DNA from: Prunus persica
Taxonomy: Eukaryota; Streptophyta; Magnoliopsida; Rosales; Rosaceae
Length of the DNA: 64,000 nucleotides
Direction: 5' to 3'
Assembly (NCBI RefSeq): GCF_000346465.2
Contig: NC_034014.1
Coordinates: forward strand, 4,393,510-4,457,509
Below are positions 48,505 through 58,311 of this stretch, in pieces. Under the pieces are notes generated by a model, which was not told where the DNA came from, searched no databases, and saw only the letters and a list, made by a program, of their open reading frames with translations. Every line of letters starts with the position of its first letter. Position 1 is the first letter of the stretch. A program made the translations under genes and the position numbers.

Positions 48505-49104
48505 CTACAGGTCCATCAAAAGATCCATGTCTTTGTCCTTTCTTCTCGCTGCATGCACGAGGCTATGATTAGCCATTCCATCAGAACCCATATTCAGTAC
48601 CTGCCAGACACCAGCTACATCAATTTCACTCCAATTGTGGTCTGGTGAGATGACCGAAGCATAATCTCGGAACATTTCGAAGCCGTTGTTGAAACATTCA
48701 ACCATTTCATGGTTATATTCTTCAGATTGTGTGAATGTTTCGAGGGCATTTTTCTTTCTGTCTTCCAATTTCAACTTCAAGGACTCTAACTCTTTGCTCT
48801 GACTTTTTGCTTTAAGAGCTTGCTTCACCTCTCCAGCGTATGCATTGTTCAACTTGTTGGCCAAGTTTCCCATAACTTGGCCATGAATATCGCACTTACT
48901 CTCCCACCAATCCGTTGCCTTTGACATATATTGGAGGTGGTGCTTGACGGCAGAGATATTGTCAAGCGGATCATGACTCTCAGCCTCACTTCCAGATGAA
49001 GTGGGATCATGATTGGGAGTCCGAGGTGGAGATGGGAATGGCACATGCCACGGCTGGTCCCCCGGGTAACTCACATGCTCGTTAGGAGGGCGTACATCCG
49101 ACAT
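48505..49104 (-). CDS. MULE ORF X, unknown helical protein
   Basis: An open frame of 199 aa, start at 49104 (MSDVRPPNEHVSYPGDQPW). The Pro/Ser-rich N-terminus (about 45 residues) is followed by predicted helices with WWESKCDIHGQVMGNLANKLNNAYAGEVKQAL and a charged coiled-coil stretch. The C-terminal block is GFEMFRDYASVISPDHNWSEIDVAGVWQ. That block matches ORF Y at 51091 (GFELFRKFAKIVDPAGNWANITVAGVMN). No known domain is recognised. Two paralogs kept open inside one transposon suggest an element function rather than captured host debris. Confidence 0.6.
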   Translation of the reverse strand: MSDVRPPNEHVSYPGDQPWHVPFPSPPRTPNHDPTSSGSEAESHDPLDNISAVKHHLQYMSKATDWWESKCDIHGQVMGNLANKLNNAYAGEVKQALKAKSQSKELESLKLKLEDRKKNALETFTQSEEYNHEMVECFNNGFEMFRDYASVISPDHNWSEIDVAGVWQVLNMGSDGMANHSLVHAARRKDKDMDLLMDL

Positions 49105-49539
49105 GTTGAAGTATTACTGGGGACAATTCACAGCTGTTGCCTGCAACAAAATAAATATAGGTACATTCAGTCTCCAGTTGTAAACGACTATATGGTTAGC
49201 TTGAGTGGAGAATATTTGCCTTTCAGTAAGACTAATTACCTTTCCCGTTAAGAAGGTGCCTCTGTTGCAGTTCTATATAGGAAGGTTCAGTTATATGTAC
49301 GAACTGATATGAAGTAAATTGGGTATTGTGTTGGTGCATTCAATTGATGGGATTGCAAACTACACCATTAACTCCTTGGCTGTAAGTTACAGCAGTACAA
49401 CATGACATTAACAACAATAAAATTGGCTTCCAAACGACAAAAAACCAAACCTGAATGGGAGATAGGAAATTGTGGATTGGAACCCAAAATAGGACTATGT
49501 AAGTAAGCATTTATTGTGAATTTCAGAACACAAAATTGG

Positions 49540-50650
49540 AAAATAGGAAAATAGCAAAACACGAAAATTGGAAATTTGGAAAAGTGAAAACTTAAAACTT
49601 GGATATGGGAAATAAGGAAACTTGGAAAATTGGAAATTGAAGAAATGGAAAATTGGAAAATCGGAAATATGAAAAAATGGAAAGTTGGAAAATTGGAAAA
49701 TTGGAAAAAGGAAATAAGGAAAAATTGGAAACAGGAAACTAGGCAATAGGATCAAATGACAGTTGGAAAATTCGAAAATTGGAAAAAGGAAATAAGGAAA
49801 AATTGGAAACATGAAAGTAGGCAATATGATCAAATGACAGTTGGAAAATTGGAAAAAGGAAAAAAGGACACTTGGAAAATAGGAAATTTGGAAATTGTAA
49901 ATTGGAAAAGAAAGCAACTTGGAAAATTTGAAAATTTGAAATTGGACAAAAGGAAACTTGGAAAATAGGAAAATAGGAAAATAGGAAATAGGAAATAAAG
50001 GAAACTCTGAAAACATGAAAATTCGAAAATTCGAAATAGTAAATAAGAAAAAAGGACACTTGGAAAATAGGCAAATAAGCAAATTGGGACATTGAAAATT
50101 GAAAAATTGGAAAAATGGAATATTGGATAACTGGATAAATGAAAAATAGGAAATAAGGCAACTTGGAAAATAGCAAAATTGGAAATTGAACAAAAGGACA
50201 GTTACCAAAATGAAAAATTTGAAATTGGAAAAAAAGGAAACTTAGAAAATAGTCGAATTGGAAATAAAAACATTGGATAATTGGACAAAAACTTAAATTT
50301 TGAAAAATGGAAATAGGAAACAGGGACACATGGAAAATCAGAAAACTGGAAACGAATTGAAATTGTGGAAATGGGAAATAAAACAATTACCATATTGGAC
50401 AATTTTAATTACTGTCTGAATTAGGCAAAGTAGGCAACTTTTTTTAAGTACATAATGGGGGGAAATGGGAACATTGAAAAATTGGAAAACTGGAAATAGA
50501 ACAAAAGGAAACTTAGGAAATTGCACAATAGGAAAATAGGGAATAGGAAAAAATAATGAAAAATTGAAAAATTGGATGACACATGGAAAATAGGAAAATA
50601 TGAAAAATGGCAAAATGGAAACGAATTGAGATTGCTGAAATGAGAAGTAA
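49540..50650 (+). repeat. GGAAA-rich purine repeat tract
   Basis: About 1.1 kb built from variants of TTGGAAAATAGGAAA. The plus strand is nearly C-free and purine-rich. A segment repeats at 49735-49790 and 49800-49850 (GATCAAATGACAGTTGGAAAATT). Long minus-strand open frames rich in Phe/Pro/Ser are a by-product of this composition. Confidence 0.85.
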
Positions 50651-50803
50651 GACAATAACCATTATTGGTCAATTCGAATGAGTTGGTGAATTAGGCAAAT
50701 AGGCAACTCCCTTATTTCAAATACATAATGGAAAAATGACCAAGTTCGGAACGTCCAACATACAAATATATTACAAAAAGGCATAAAGTCAACCTGGGTA
50801 ATA

Positions 50804-50897
50804 ACTCCCGCCCATACTATCCCGCCCAATACTATCCCGCCTAACACTCCCGCCAATCCCTCCCGCCAATTACTCCCCCTAATCCCTCCCGCCAATA
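50804..50897 (+). promoter_or_regulatory. Cluster of six CCCGCC (E2F-like) sites
   Basis: Six copies of TCCCGCC lie within 94 bp; three read TCCCGCCAAT, the reverse of ATTGGCGGGA, close to the plant E2F consensus TTTSGCGS. The cluster is about 200 bp before ORF Y and 1.2 kb before the XRCC3-like ORF. Its action is inferred from the motif only. Confidence 0.45.
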
Positions 50898-51090
50898 ACT
50901 CTCTGACTTACTGGTTTGGTCATTAAAACCTGCCTATATTAATCAACCCAGCTGTTTGGCTCAGAAAACTTCCATCACATTAACTGCTGCTTACAGCCAT
51001 TACCTTCCCCACTGATTTCACTCACATCGCATTTAGTCCCCTGTTGTTCCAATGAAGTTGTAGACCAGGCAACAATAAATATCAAAGACC

Positions 51091-51561
51091 ATGGACCATA
51101 ACCTCACACCAAACCCAACGCTTTCAATTACTGAAGGAGGGGAGACTGAAACAGAAGCCAAGTCACCGAATTCACTCCCTGCAGACTTGGTCCATGGCAT
51201 ACAGCAATGTCGAGGCAATACCATGTTTTGGAAAAATCTTCATGCAGACATAGTTTCAAAAATTGTGGAGGGCCAAGCTAGATGGGGTGTCATAAAAAAC
51301 CGCACAATTCGCTCTCGTTATCATGCGCGCATGCATCTCCTATATATAAAGAGAATGAAAGAAAAAATTGAAATTGCCCCTGCCACTGCAATTATGGTAT
51401 TCAAGGAATCAGAAGCAATGGCCAAGTTGAAGCAAGAACAAGTGGAAAGGGGATTCGAACTATTTCGTAAATTTGCAAAAATTGTGGATCCGGCAGGAAA
51501 CTGGGCCAACATCACTGTGGCCGGGGTCATGAATTTCATGGGTCGCGGTCACCGCACTTGA
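51091..51561 (+). CDS. MULE ORF Y, paralog of ORF X
   Basis: 156 codons open from ATG 51091 (MDHNLTPNPTLSITEGGETE). N-terminal acidic/Ser region; helical middle with FWKNLHADIVSKIVEGQARWG; basic patch (IKNRTIRSRYHARMHLLYIKRMKEK); C-terminal block GFELFRKFAKIVDPAGNWANITVAGV shared with ORF X. The basic patch could bind nucleic acid, but no domain is recognised. It lies after the E2F-like cluster and on the same strand as the XRCC3-like ORF. Confidence 0.6.
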   Translation: MDHNLTPNPTLSITEGGETETEAKSPNSLPADLVHGIQQCRGNTMFWKNLHADIVSKIVEGQARWGVIKNRTIRSRYHARMHLLYIKRMKEKIEIAPATAIMVFKESEAMAKLKQEQVERGFELFRKFAKIVDPAGNWANITVAGVMNFMGRGHRT

Positions 51562-51739
51562 AGAGTATGCAACTTCGAATTTGTCAACAGCAGGGAAATG
51601 GAACTATGAGGTGGCGTATTTTTGTATTATGTAACGATGGGGTGGCCTGTTGTTGTATTATGTAAGTTTGGAAATAGGATTTTATGGAATGATGAAGCCT
51701 GTTGTTGTATTTGTATTTGTGCGTATACAGTTTATCGGT

Positions 51740-51840
51740 CTCCAGTTCTGTGGCGATATAGCAGCAATAAATATGCAATAAACATGCGGATAGTGGCAAT
51801 ATTATGTCAATATCAGTACAATAGAGTGGTGATAGAGATA
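51740..51840. repeat. GCAATA motif cluster 2
   Basis: AGCAATAAATATGCAATAAA, GGCAATATTATGTCAATATC and ACAATAG lie in about 80 bp downstream of ORF Y. Confidence 0.5.
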
Positions 51841-52077
51841 CAATATGATCCTATTACAGGACGTACTGCATCAGAATATGTTTTAAATTATATGGTCCAA
51901 AAAAATACTAATAAATGAACAAAAAAGTAATTACAACCTGGAAAAAGGATGAATTATACATCCCTTAAAAGACAGATGGCCTACAGTACAGACCTTCAAA
52001 ATGAACTCTATATATATATATATATATATAATGCATGCCTTGTAGCACCATCACATCCCCCCTTAAATTACAGAAAC

Positions 52078-52959
52078 ATGACACCCCAAAACCTCATGCT
52101 CCTTCCTCTTTCAACCCCTAAATTATCCATTGGATGCCCAATACTAGATCACTGCTTGGGGGGTGGGATACCCTGCAACTCCATAACAGAATTAGTAGGG
52201 GAGAGTGGTTCTGGGAAGACGCAGCTTTGTCTCCAACTTACGGTACGAGCTCAGCTCCCACCCTCACATGGCGGACTAGGGGGCTCCTCCGTCTACATAT
52301 TCACAGAATTCAGCTTCCCATTTCGTCGATTGCAACAACTAGGCAACCTTTATCATGCATCATACCCCAACTTAATAAGGTTGGAGCCATTGGAAGACAT
52401 ATATGTTCATGGTGTTCATGATGCTCAAGAACTCATCCATTTCCTTGGAGACATAGAAGCATTTATTGCCATTGATCACACCCGCCTACCTGTGAAACTC
52501 ATTGTCATTGATTCCATTGCTGCATTGTTCCGATCACAGTATCAAACAACACCGGCAGATTTGAAACGGCGGTTTGAAATGTTCTTCAACATATCTGGGA
52601 CATTGAAGGGTTTAGCAAATAAGTTTGGGTTGGCGTTGGTTGTCACCAACCAAGTGGTGGATTTTATTGGGCCACATGATGGAGTGAATGGGGTGAGGTT
52701 GGGAAACTTGGAGTCCCTGGACACATCAGGCAAACGGGTGAGTCCAGCTTTGGGACTGGCTTGGGCACATTGCATAAATTCAAGAGTGTTCTTGGCAAGA
52801 CATGAGCAATCTATTGAGGTTGACATTCGTAATGCTCCTTCAACAAGTATATGTAGTCAAACACACAGGACATTTCACCTTGTATTTGCCCTACATCTGA
52901 CCTATGCATCAGCCGAATTTGTAATCAAAAAAGAAGGTATAGTCGGAGTATCACAGTAA
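52078..52959 (+). CDS. XRCC3: XRCC3-like RecA/RAD51 paralog in the MULE
   Basis: The ATG at 52078 (MTPQNLMLLP) is preferred over 51949, because the upstream codons include an AT microsatellite and the family homology starts here. It encodes 293 aa in one frame without introns. The Walker A motif GESGSGKT lies near residue 45, after LSIGCPILDHCLGGGI; Walker B is LIVIDSIAALF; SGTLKGLANKFGLALVVTNQVVDF and RVSPALGLAWAHCINSRVFLAR follow, and it ends with EFVIKKEGIVGVSQ. Length and order match plant XRCC3, which works with RAD51C in strand exchange repair. The MULE borders lie far outside on both sides, so this is cargo of the element. All key ATPase residues are present. Whether it is expressed or active is unknown. 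Confidence 0.85.
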   Translation: MTPQNLMLLPLSTPKLSIGCPILDHCLGGGIPCNSITELVGESGSGKTQLCLQLTVRAQLPPSHGGLGGSSVYIFTEFSFPFRRLQQLGNLYHASYPNLIRLEPLEDIYVHGVHDAQELIHFLGDIEAFIAIDHTRLPVKLIVIDSIAALFRSQYQTTPADLKRRFEMFFNISGTLKGLANKFGLALVVTNQVVDFIGPHDGVNGVRLGNLESLDTSGKRVSPALGLAWAHCINSRVFLARHEQSIEVDIRNAPSTSICSQTHRTFHLVFALHLTYASAEFVIKKEGIVGVSQ

Positions 52960-53012
52960 CTGTGTAATATAGGAATTCTAAGAACTTTAATGTTTAGGAT
53001 CCATTTGGAATT

Positions 53013-53428
53013 ACATTCCAGTCCCTTTAATTTCGCACTGAAATTATAATAGCAATCTGGAGGCAATACCGGTACAATAAAAGGTCAATATAATAGCAAT
53101 CTGTCAGCAATACAGCATGCTGTAGCAATGCAACCCAAATAATGCAAATTTAAAAGAATTCCCATTCACCATAACACGAAACCCACCACAAATAAAAGTA
53201 GAGTTTACATGACCTACTAAACATTCCAGTCCCTTTAATTTCGCACTGAAATTATAATAGCAATCTGAAAGCAATACCGGTACAATAAAAGGTCAATATA
53301 ATAGCAATCTGTCAGCAATACAGCATGTTGTAGCAATGCAACCCAAATAATGCAAATTTAAAAGAATTCCCATTCACCATAACACGAAACCCACCACAAA
53401 TAAAAGTAGAGTTTACATGACCTACTAA
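53013..53428. repeat. 208-bp tandem duplication with GCAATA cluster 3
   Basis: 53013-53220 is repeated at 53221-53428 with only a few changes (ATCTGGAGGCAATACC against ATCTGAAAGCAATACC). Each copy contains five or six GCAATA/GTCAATA/GCAATG motifs. It lies between the 3' ends of the XRCC3-like ORF and the transposase. Confidence 0.9.
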
Positions 53429-53448
53429 AGCAACACAAATCATATTGT

Positions 53449-55914
53449 CTAAGATACATTGCGCAATGGAATATTGCTTTTACAGGTGCTTTTATTGTGG
53501 CCTGCGGAACCACACCTTGAGCACTTTCTTCTAATGGTGCCCTCTCCTTGCGAGGGAATTCTTAACTTCTTTCGTCTGCCTGGCATGACCCTTGCCATGG
53601 GAGGCAGCACAACTCGACTTCGAACATCTTCAGGAGTATCCCACATTCCGTGAGGTTGTACCGGGTAGATGCTATCCGAATAAGCATCCATCCAGGTTTT
53701 CTGAGTGTAATACCGAGAAGCCTTTGTGTATACACTTACTTTCAAGAAGCGGCAAACTGCAACTACATGCTTGCAAGGTAGCTGCTCAAGCTGAAACTTT
53801 CTACAACTACAACTGTTGTTCGTCAAATCTACAAGGTCGTCCATATCACCGTCCAAAACATTATACTGTGCATTATTAACTTTAACCACATTCATCCTTG
53901 CAGCATCCTCCAACCTGTTCCTCAACTTCTTCTCTCCAAAATTGGGGCACAATGTTGTTGTGCAATTCAAAGCCAACTCACGACGTTCGGTGAACCATTT
54001 CACAAGGAGATTAACAATTTCCCCTAGCAAATGAACCACTGACAGCATTCTTGCAAACCTAAGGACTGAGTTGATTGACTCCGCAATATTTGTTGTCATT
54101 ACATTGTAACGGCGTCCATCCATGTGAGCTCTAGACCACTTATGTAACCCTGCCTCTTCAAGATATTGAGCAACATGTTCCTTTCGCTTGATCTTGTGAA
54201 AATGACAATCAAATTCAGCAATGGAATAAGATTTCGCAGCCTTCTCAAAGTGCATAAGTATGTGATCACGCTTTTTCAACTTGCAAGTGCGTTTCATGTT
54301 CCCCTTCATATGATAAAAGCATATGCCATGTTGTGCAGTTGGAAAAATTTTGTTCCACACATTCTCTATGCTAACATTGCGATCAGAAATAATAACAAGA
54401 TTGGGACACTCACCAATGGCTTCATGAAGTTTAGTGAAAAACCAATGCCATGATGCATCCGTCTCCAAATCGCCGATCCCAAAAGCAAGAGGATATATAT
54501 TTCGATTACCATCGAATGCATTTGCTACAAACATAACACCCTTGTACTTGGATTTTAAATGAGTGGCATCCACGGCTATCACTGGGCGCATGGAAGAATG
54601 GAACCCTCTAATACATGCGTCAACCGCCATAAATAAATACACAAAGTGATTGTTCTCATCAGTTCGAATGTGTGTTTTTGTGCCGGGATTCATACGCTCC
54701 AATTCATAGCAATAAGCTGGAAGGATATAATATGCCTCCTCCGCTGATCCTCTAATGGACAATAGAGCTAACTCCCTTGCTTTCCAAGCTTTCGAATAAT
54801 GGATGGTGCAACCAAAGTTGTGTTTCACATCTCTCATAATGTCACTTGGTGTGTATATTGTCCGACAATCCTTCAACTTCCTTTTAAGTGAAGTGGCTAC
54901 AAGTGCTGCGGTTGCTTGACGATGCTTGTCACTTACGAACCTCAAATCACATTCATGGACAGTTGTACACCTCACAATCATGAAGTTGTATTCTCCAATT
55001 CTCGATGCTCGGACCCGCCATGGGCATGGACGTTGACAACAAACCACAAGCAACCTCTTAGTGCAAGAGAATTGCACCTTAAATTCAAAGTGGCCTCTTA
55101 ATGCCGTCAACCGTAACTCCGTCAACAATGCTTTCTTACTAGAGAAAATTTGCCCAACTGTAATTTTCGGATTCCAATCGCTTCGTGAAAACCCGCTGTC
55201 CAAATATGCTTCTTCATCATTTACACCGACTGCATTATACCGATTTTGTTCACCCATTTGACTCCAATAATGTTGACGAGTGGGTTCAGATTCTCCTCCT
55301 AAACGCATTTTTGGCAACTGGGCAGCTGTGTTCAAGCACCCCAAATTATGAGGGGCAGAGTACACTGACACTTCATTTCTTTCAGTACCATTATCACCAC
55401 CATGCATCTCCTCCACCTCGCTAAAATCAATCATATCCATAAAATATGTCCCTACTTCACCTCCCAAATCAGTGACATTTGTATTATTCCAAGTTACTTC
55501 ATTGCTTTCAACAATGGCAACTGAAGAATGACCCATCCGACTACTATCTGTCGTGATATGCATACTATGAACTACATCATTTGTCAGTCCTTTATCTTCT
55601 ATACTCACGAGTAAGGGAGCTAGTTTTGAAGGTGTTACCTCGGAATTGTACTTCATAAAAAAATTGACATCATCATCGTCCCCAATCTTTATGTGCTTCC
55701 ACTCATTCGAGGCCACCAAAACTGAGAATTTTAAGCAAACCTTGTCTTCCCTGCTGTTTGTATTACCAATCTGATGCACACGGTCCAACAGTCAGCCAAA
55801 TTTGATGGTCCGTGGAACTATTAAGCCTTTTGAGTCACCCCCTTCGTATTTGCACATCTTCTTCGAGGTGACCCATTTTCCATTGTAGCACACGAGAATA
55901 ACAATTGTCTCCAT
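53449..55914 (-). pseudogene. MULE transposase (mudrA type), one stop codon
   Basis: From the ATG at 55914 (METIVILVCYNGKWVTSKK) the frame is 821 aa long but has a TGA at 55792-55794, codon 41, between IKFG and LLDRVHQIGN; the next ATG is at 55656. The remaining protein has a PB1-like N-terminus, a MuDR DNA-binding region (WNPKITVGQIFSSKKALLTELRLTALRG), the MULE core with Asp in VIAVDATHLKSKY and Asp in LVIISDRN, then CFYHMKGN, a SWIM zinc finger (CSCRKFQLEQLPCKHVVAVCR) and a C-terminal zinc knuckle (CSRCGSAGHNKSTC). The enzyme would cut and rejoin the element ends. All visible catalytic motifs are kept, so loss is very recent, or re-initiation or readthrough could rescue it. Confidence 0.88.
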
Positions 55915-55939
55915 TTCTGACCATGACAAAACAACATTT

Positions 55940-56050
55940 CATTCACACAATATAACCACAATAACCATACAATACAATAGCAATATAACCACAATATAAC
56001 AGCAATATATAGGCAATATAATGGCAATATAACAGCAATACGACTGTAAA
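55940..56050. repeat. GCAATA motif cluster 4
   Basis: AGCAATATAACCACAATATAACAGCAATATATAGG and further copies lie just upstream of the minus-strand transposase start, every 10-15 bp. Confidence 0.6.
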
Positions 56051-56599
56051 ATAAGAGGAACACATCAGAATCACACTATACAGATCTACTACATCAAATA
56101 GAAAATCCCAAGTTTCAAGATTCACATATCCAGACCAATCTAAATGCAATTGGTACAAACCCAGATGAATGAGCATGAATATTCAACAAAACCTAACCCA
56201 AATAAATTAAAGCCAAAACGAATTTAACACAAACCCAAACAATCAAACTATAACCCATTTCACATAATACTGATATTAAGAAAATAACCATCAACACTAC
56301 CTTTTCGAGGTTGGCAATCCACTAGAGCTTCAAGGTTGCAAGCAGCTATTCAGAAGACATAGCTAAAGGGAGGGGTTCGCGATTCCAAACAGAGAGCAAG
56401 AGATCGAATAGGGGAGAAAGGGACATAACGAAGCTAGAGAGAGACAGCTGCGCTATGAGAAACAGAGCAAAGAGAGAGACAGAGAGTTGTGCTAGAGAGA
56501 GAGAGAGAGAGAGAGAGCCAAGAGAGAGAGAGCCAAGAGCGAGAGAGCCAAGAGAGACACAGAGAGGTGTGATAGACAGATACCAAAGAGAAAGAGAGC

Positions 56600-56780
56600 T
56601 GTGCCAGAGAGAGAGAGAGAGCTGTGTGAGCTTCTTCTCTCCAAAATTTCTGAACTTGTGAAAAATCAGCAATAAGTGGACAATAATTTTATATTTATAG
56701 GTGATAGTTGTACAAAAATTGGGAAGGGATGGTATTTTTAATTAAAATTATGAAATGGGTGTCATTTAGGGCTATTTTCC
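56600..56780 (-). repeat. Right terminal inverted repeat of the MULE
   Basis: Inverted partner of 28117-28300. A GA-rich tract (56440-56630) adjoins it and would be a CT-rich 5' leader of the transposase transcript. Confidence 0.8.
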
Positions 56781-56789
56781 AAAAAAGTT

Positions 56790-58311
56790 TGTACCTTTCG
56801 TATGCCACGTGCCCAAGTGTTGTTGGAACCGATGCACCACAGTCAGTTGCCAGGTGGTGCACCGGATATGTAAACAGTATAAGTGCTGATTATCTTTCTA
56901 TTTAAATTACTCTTCGTGCAAGAACTCATTAGTGTAGTAGTTTGAAGTAATTGTGCTTTAAGTATGAGTTCTGAGTTTGAGTCTTAACATTGATGTAGTA
57001 TGTATGTGTGTGAGTTTAGTATGTTATAGGTCCTCTCAATAGGAAAAGTCCTCAAAATTACTCTTTTTATCGTTTATCAATTTATGCAGAATTACTAGAT
57101 GAATGTAAAGAGAAGAAGATCTAAACTCTTATTTGTTTGGAAGAGTGTATAATTGGGGGTGATGGCATGGAGAAACACCATAACGCAATAAAGATTGCGT
57201 AAAATTCCTAATCAATAATGCAACGACGCGTAGACTATACTTCAATTAAGGAGGGGTGAGCAAAAATGTAACAACTACCATGTTTGCACAACGTGGATGG
57301 TTCGTGACTTAGGAATCAATCTTCTTATTAAAAATTCACACAATGCGGCCAATACAACTACAACCTAAGACTAGCCACACACAACTAGATATCGAACTTA
57401 TACTAGATCAAATGCTAATTTGACATAATTTTACGGGCTAGTATAAGTTCAATAAAAAATAATTCTATATTCACAACACGTGTTAGAATTTGCGTGGACT
57501 TATAACTTTATGTGGAACATATTTTAACTTTTGAGTCTTTAAGTACAAGTAAACTTTCTAAATATATATATATATATATATATGTCCAAGTAGACTTCCA
57601 ATCTCATACAAGTGCAAACACCCGTTTGAATGTTTTGGCTTTAGGGTTTATCGCGTGGCGTGTCTCTGGCTATAAAGCTCTGCTCTGCTCCTTGCTCAAG
57701 AGTCAATACTGCTCTGCTCTGCTCCTTGCTTGCCATAAACGGCATCATCACAACCGCTGCCTCCTCAAGGTCCTGCTCCCTTCAGTTGACCTTGTTCTCA
57801 AAACGAAGCTTTTTTTATATTCTAGCTTTCAGAATCCTTGTTGGAAAAGAGCAAACTTTCGTTTGGTACGCTCCCGAAACCCCAATGGGTTTTTGTTCTG
57901 TAACTTTTCTGGGTAATTAATCCAGCTTTTGCTTGTGTTATTCGAGCAGGTACGGTTGAAGGCTTTTGTTCTGGTGTCTTGGACAAGACCATTGAAGGTA
58001 AGAAACACTTATTTTCTGTTCTGTTCAAATAGTTTTTATTATTATTAAGAATTAGTGTTGCATGAGTTCGAAATTAATGCCTGCAAATAACTGAAAGCAA
58101 AATGCAGGTGTAATTGTAGTGGCAGTCACTGCTTGATTAATCTAAGTACATGTTTTGTACTGTTGAGAAGTTATGTTTTTTAAGTTGTGGAATTTTTTTT
58201 TAAAAGCTTTTTATGATTTATATTTTCTAATGGGCTTAAATTGGTTTTGTGAAAATTGTTCTCCTTGTTAATTTGTGATAATAGTGGAAGCAGCCCAAGT
58301 TATAACAATCC
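56790..58311. other. Intergenic DNA and leader of DUF674 gene E
   Basis: No gene in 56790-57600. A (TA)n run lies at about 57562-57582. From about 57650 the sequence looks like promoter and 5' leader of gene E; a donor GTAAGAAAC at 57999 and an acceptor GTGATAATAG before the ATG suggest a leader intron. Confidence 0.5.

Larger units (their letters stand above)
28117..56780. mobile_element. Mutator-like element with nested CACTA
   Basis: The ends are inverted copies: left GGGAAATAGCCCTAAATG..., right end reverse complement GGAAAATAGCCCTAAATG.... Similarity continues for more than 100 bp (AAAATACCA, TATGACCTATGAATAT against TATCACCTATAAATAT) into a CT-rich leader on both sides. The 9-bp flanks match at 8 positions. 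Inside are a MULE transposase (-), a DUF1985/Ulp1 gene (+), two paralogous small ORFs, an XRCC3-like ORF and a CCT3 fragment. Total 28,664 bp, of which 12,000 bp is the nested CACTA, so the MULE itself is about 16.7 kb. The Ulp1 gene fits the KI-MULE/Kaonashi type. The transposase has one stop codon, so this copy may not be autonomous. Confidence 0.88.

Noticed and set aside
49495..50672. Several long minus-strand frames rich in Phe, Pro and Ser
   Set aside because: They lie wholly in the GGAAA tract; their length follows from the lack of stop codons in that composition. Frames overlap each other and have no domain.
56455..56661. Arg/Glu repeat frame
   Set aside because: It is a translation of the GA-rich leader next to the MULE end.
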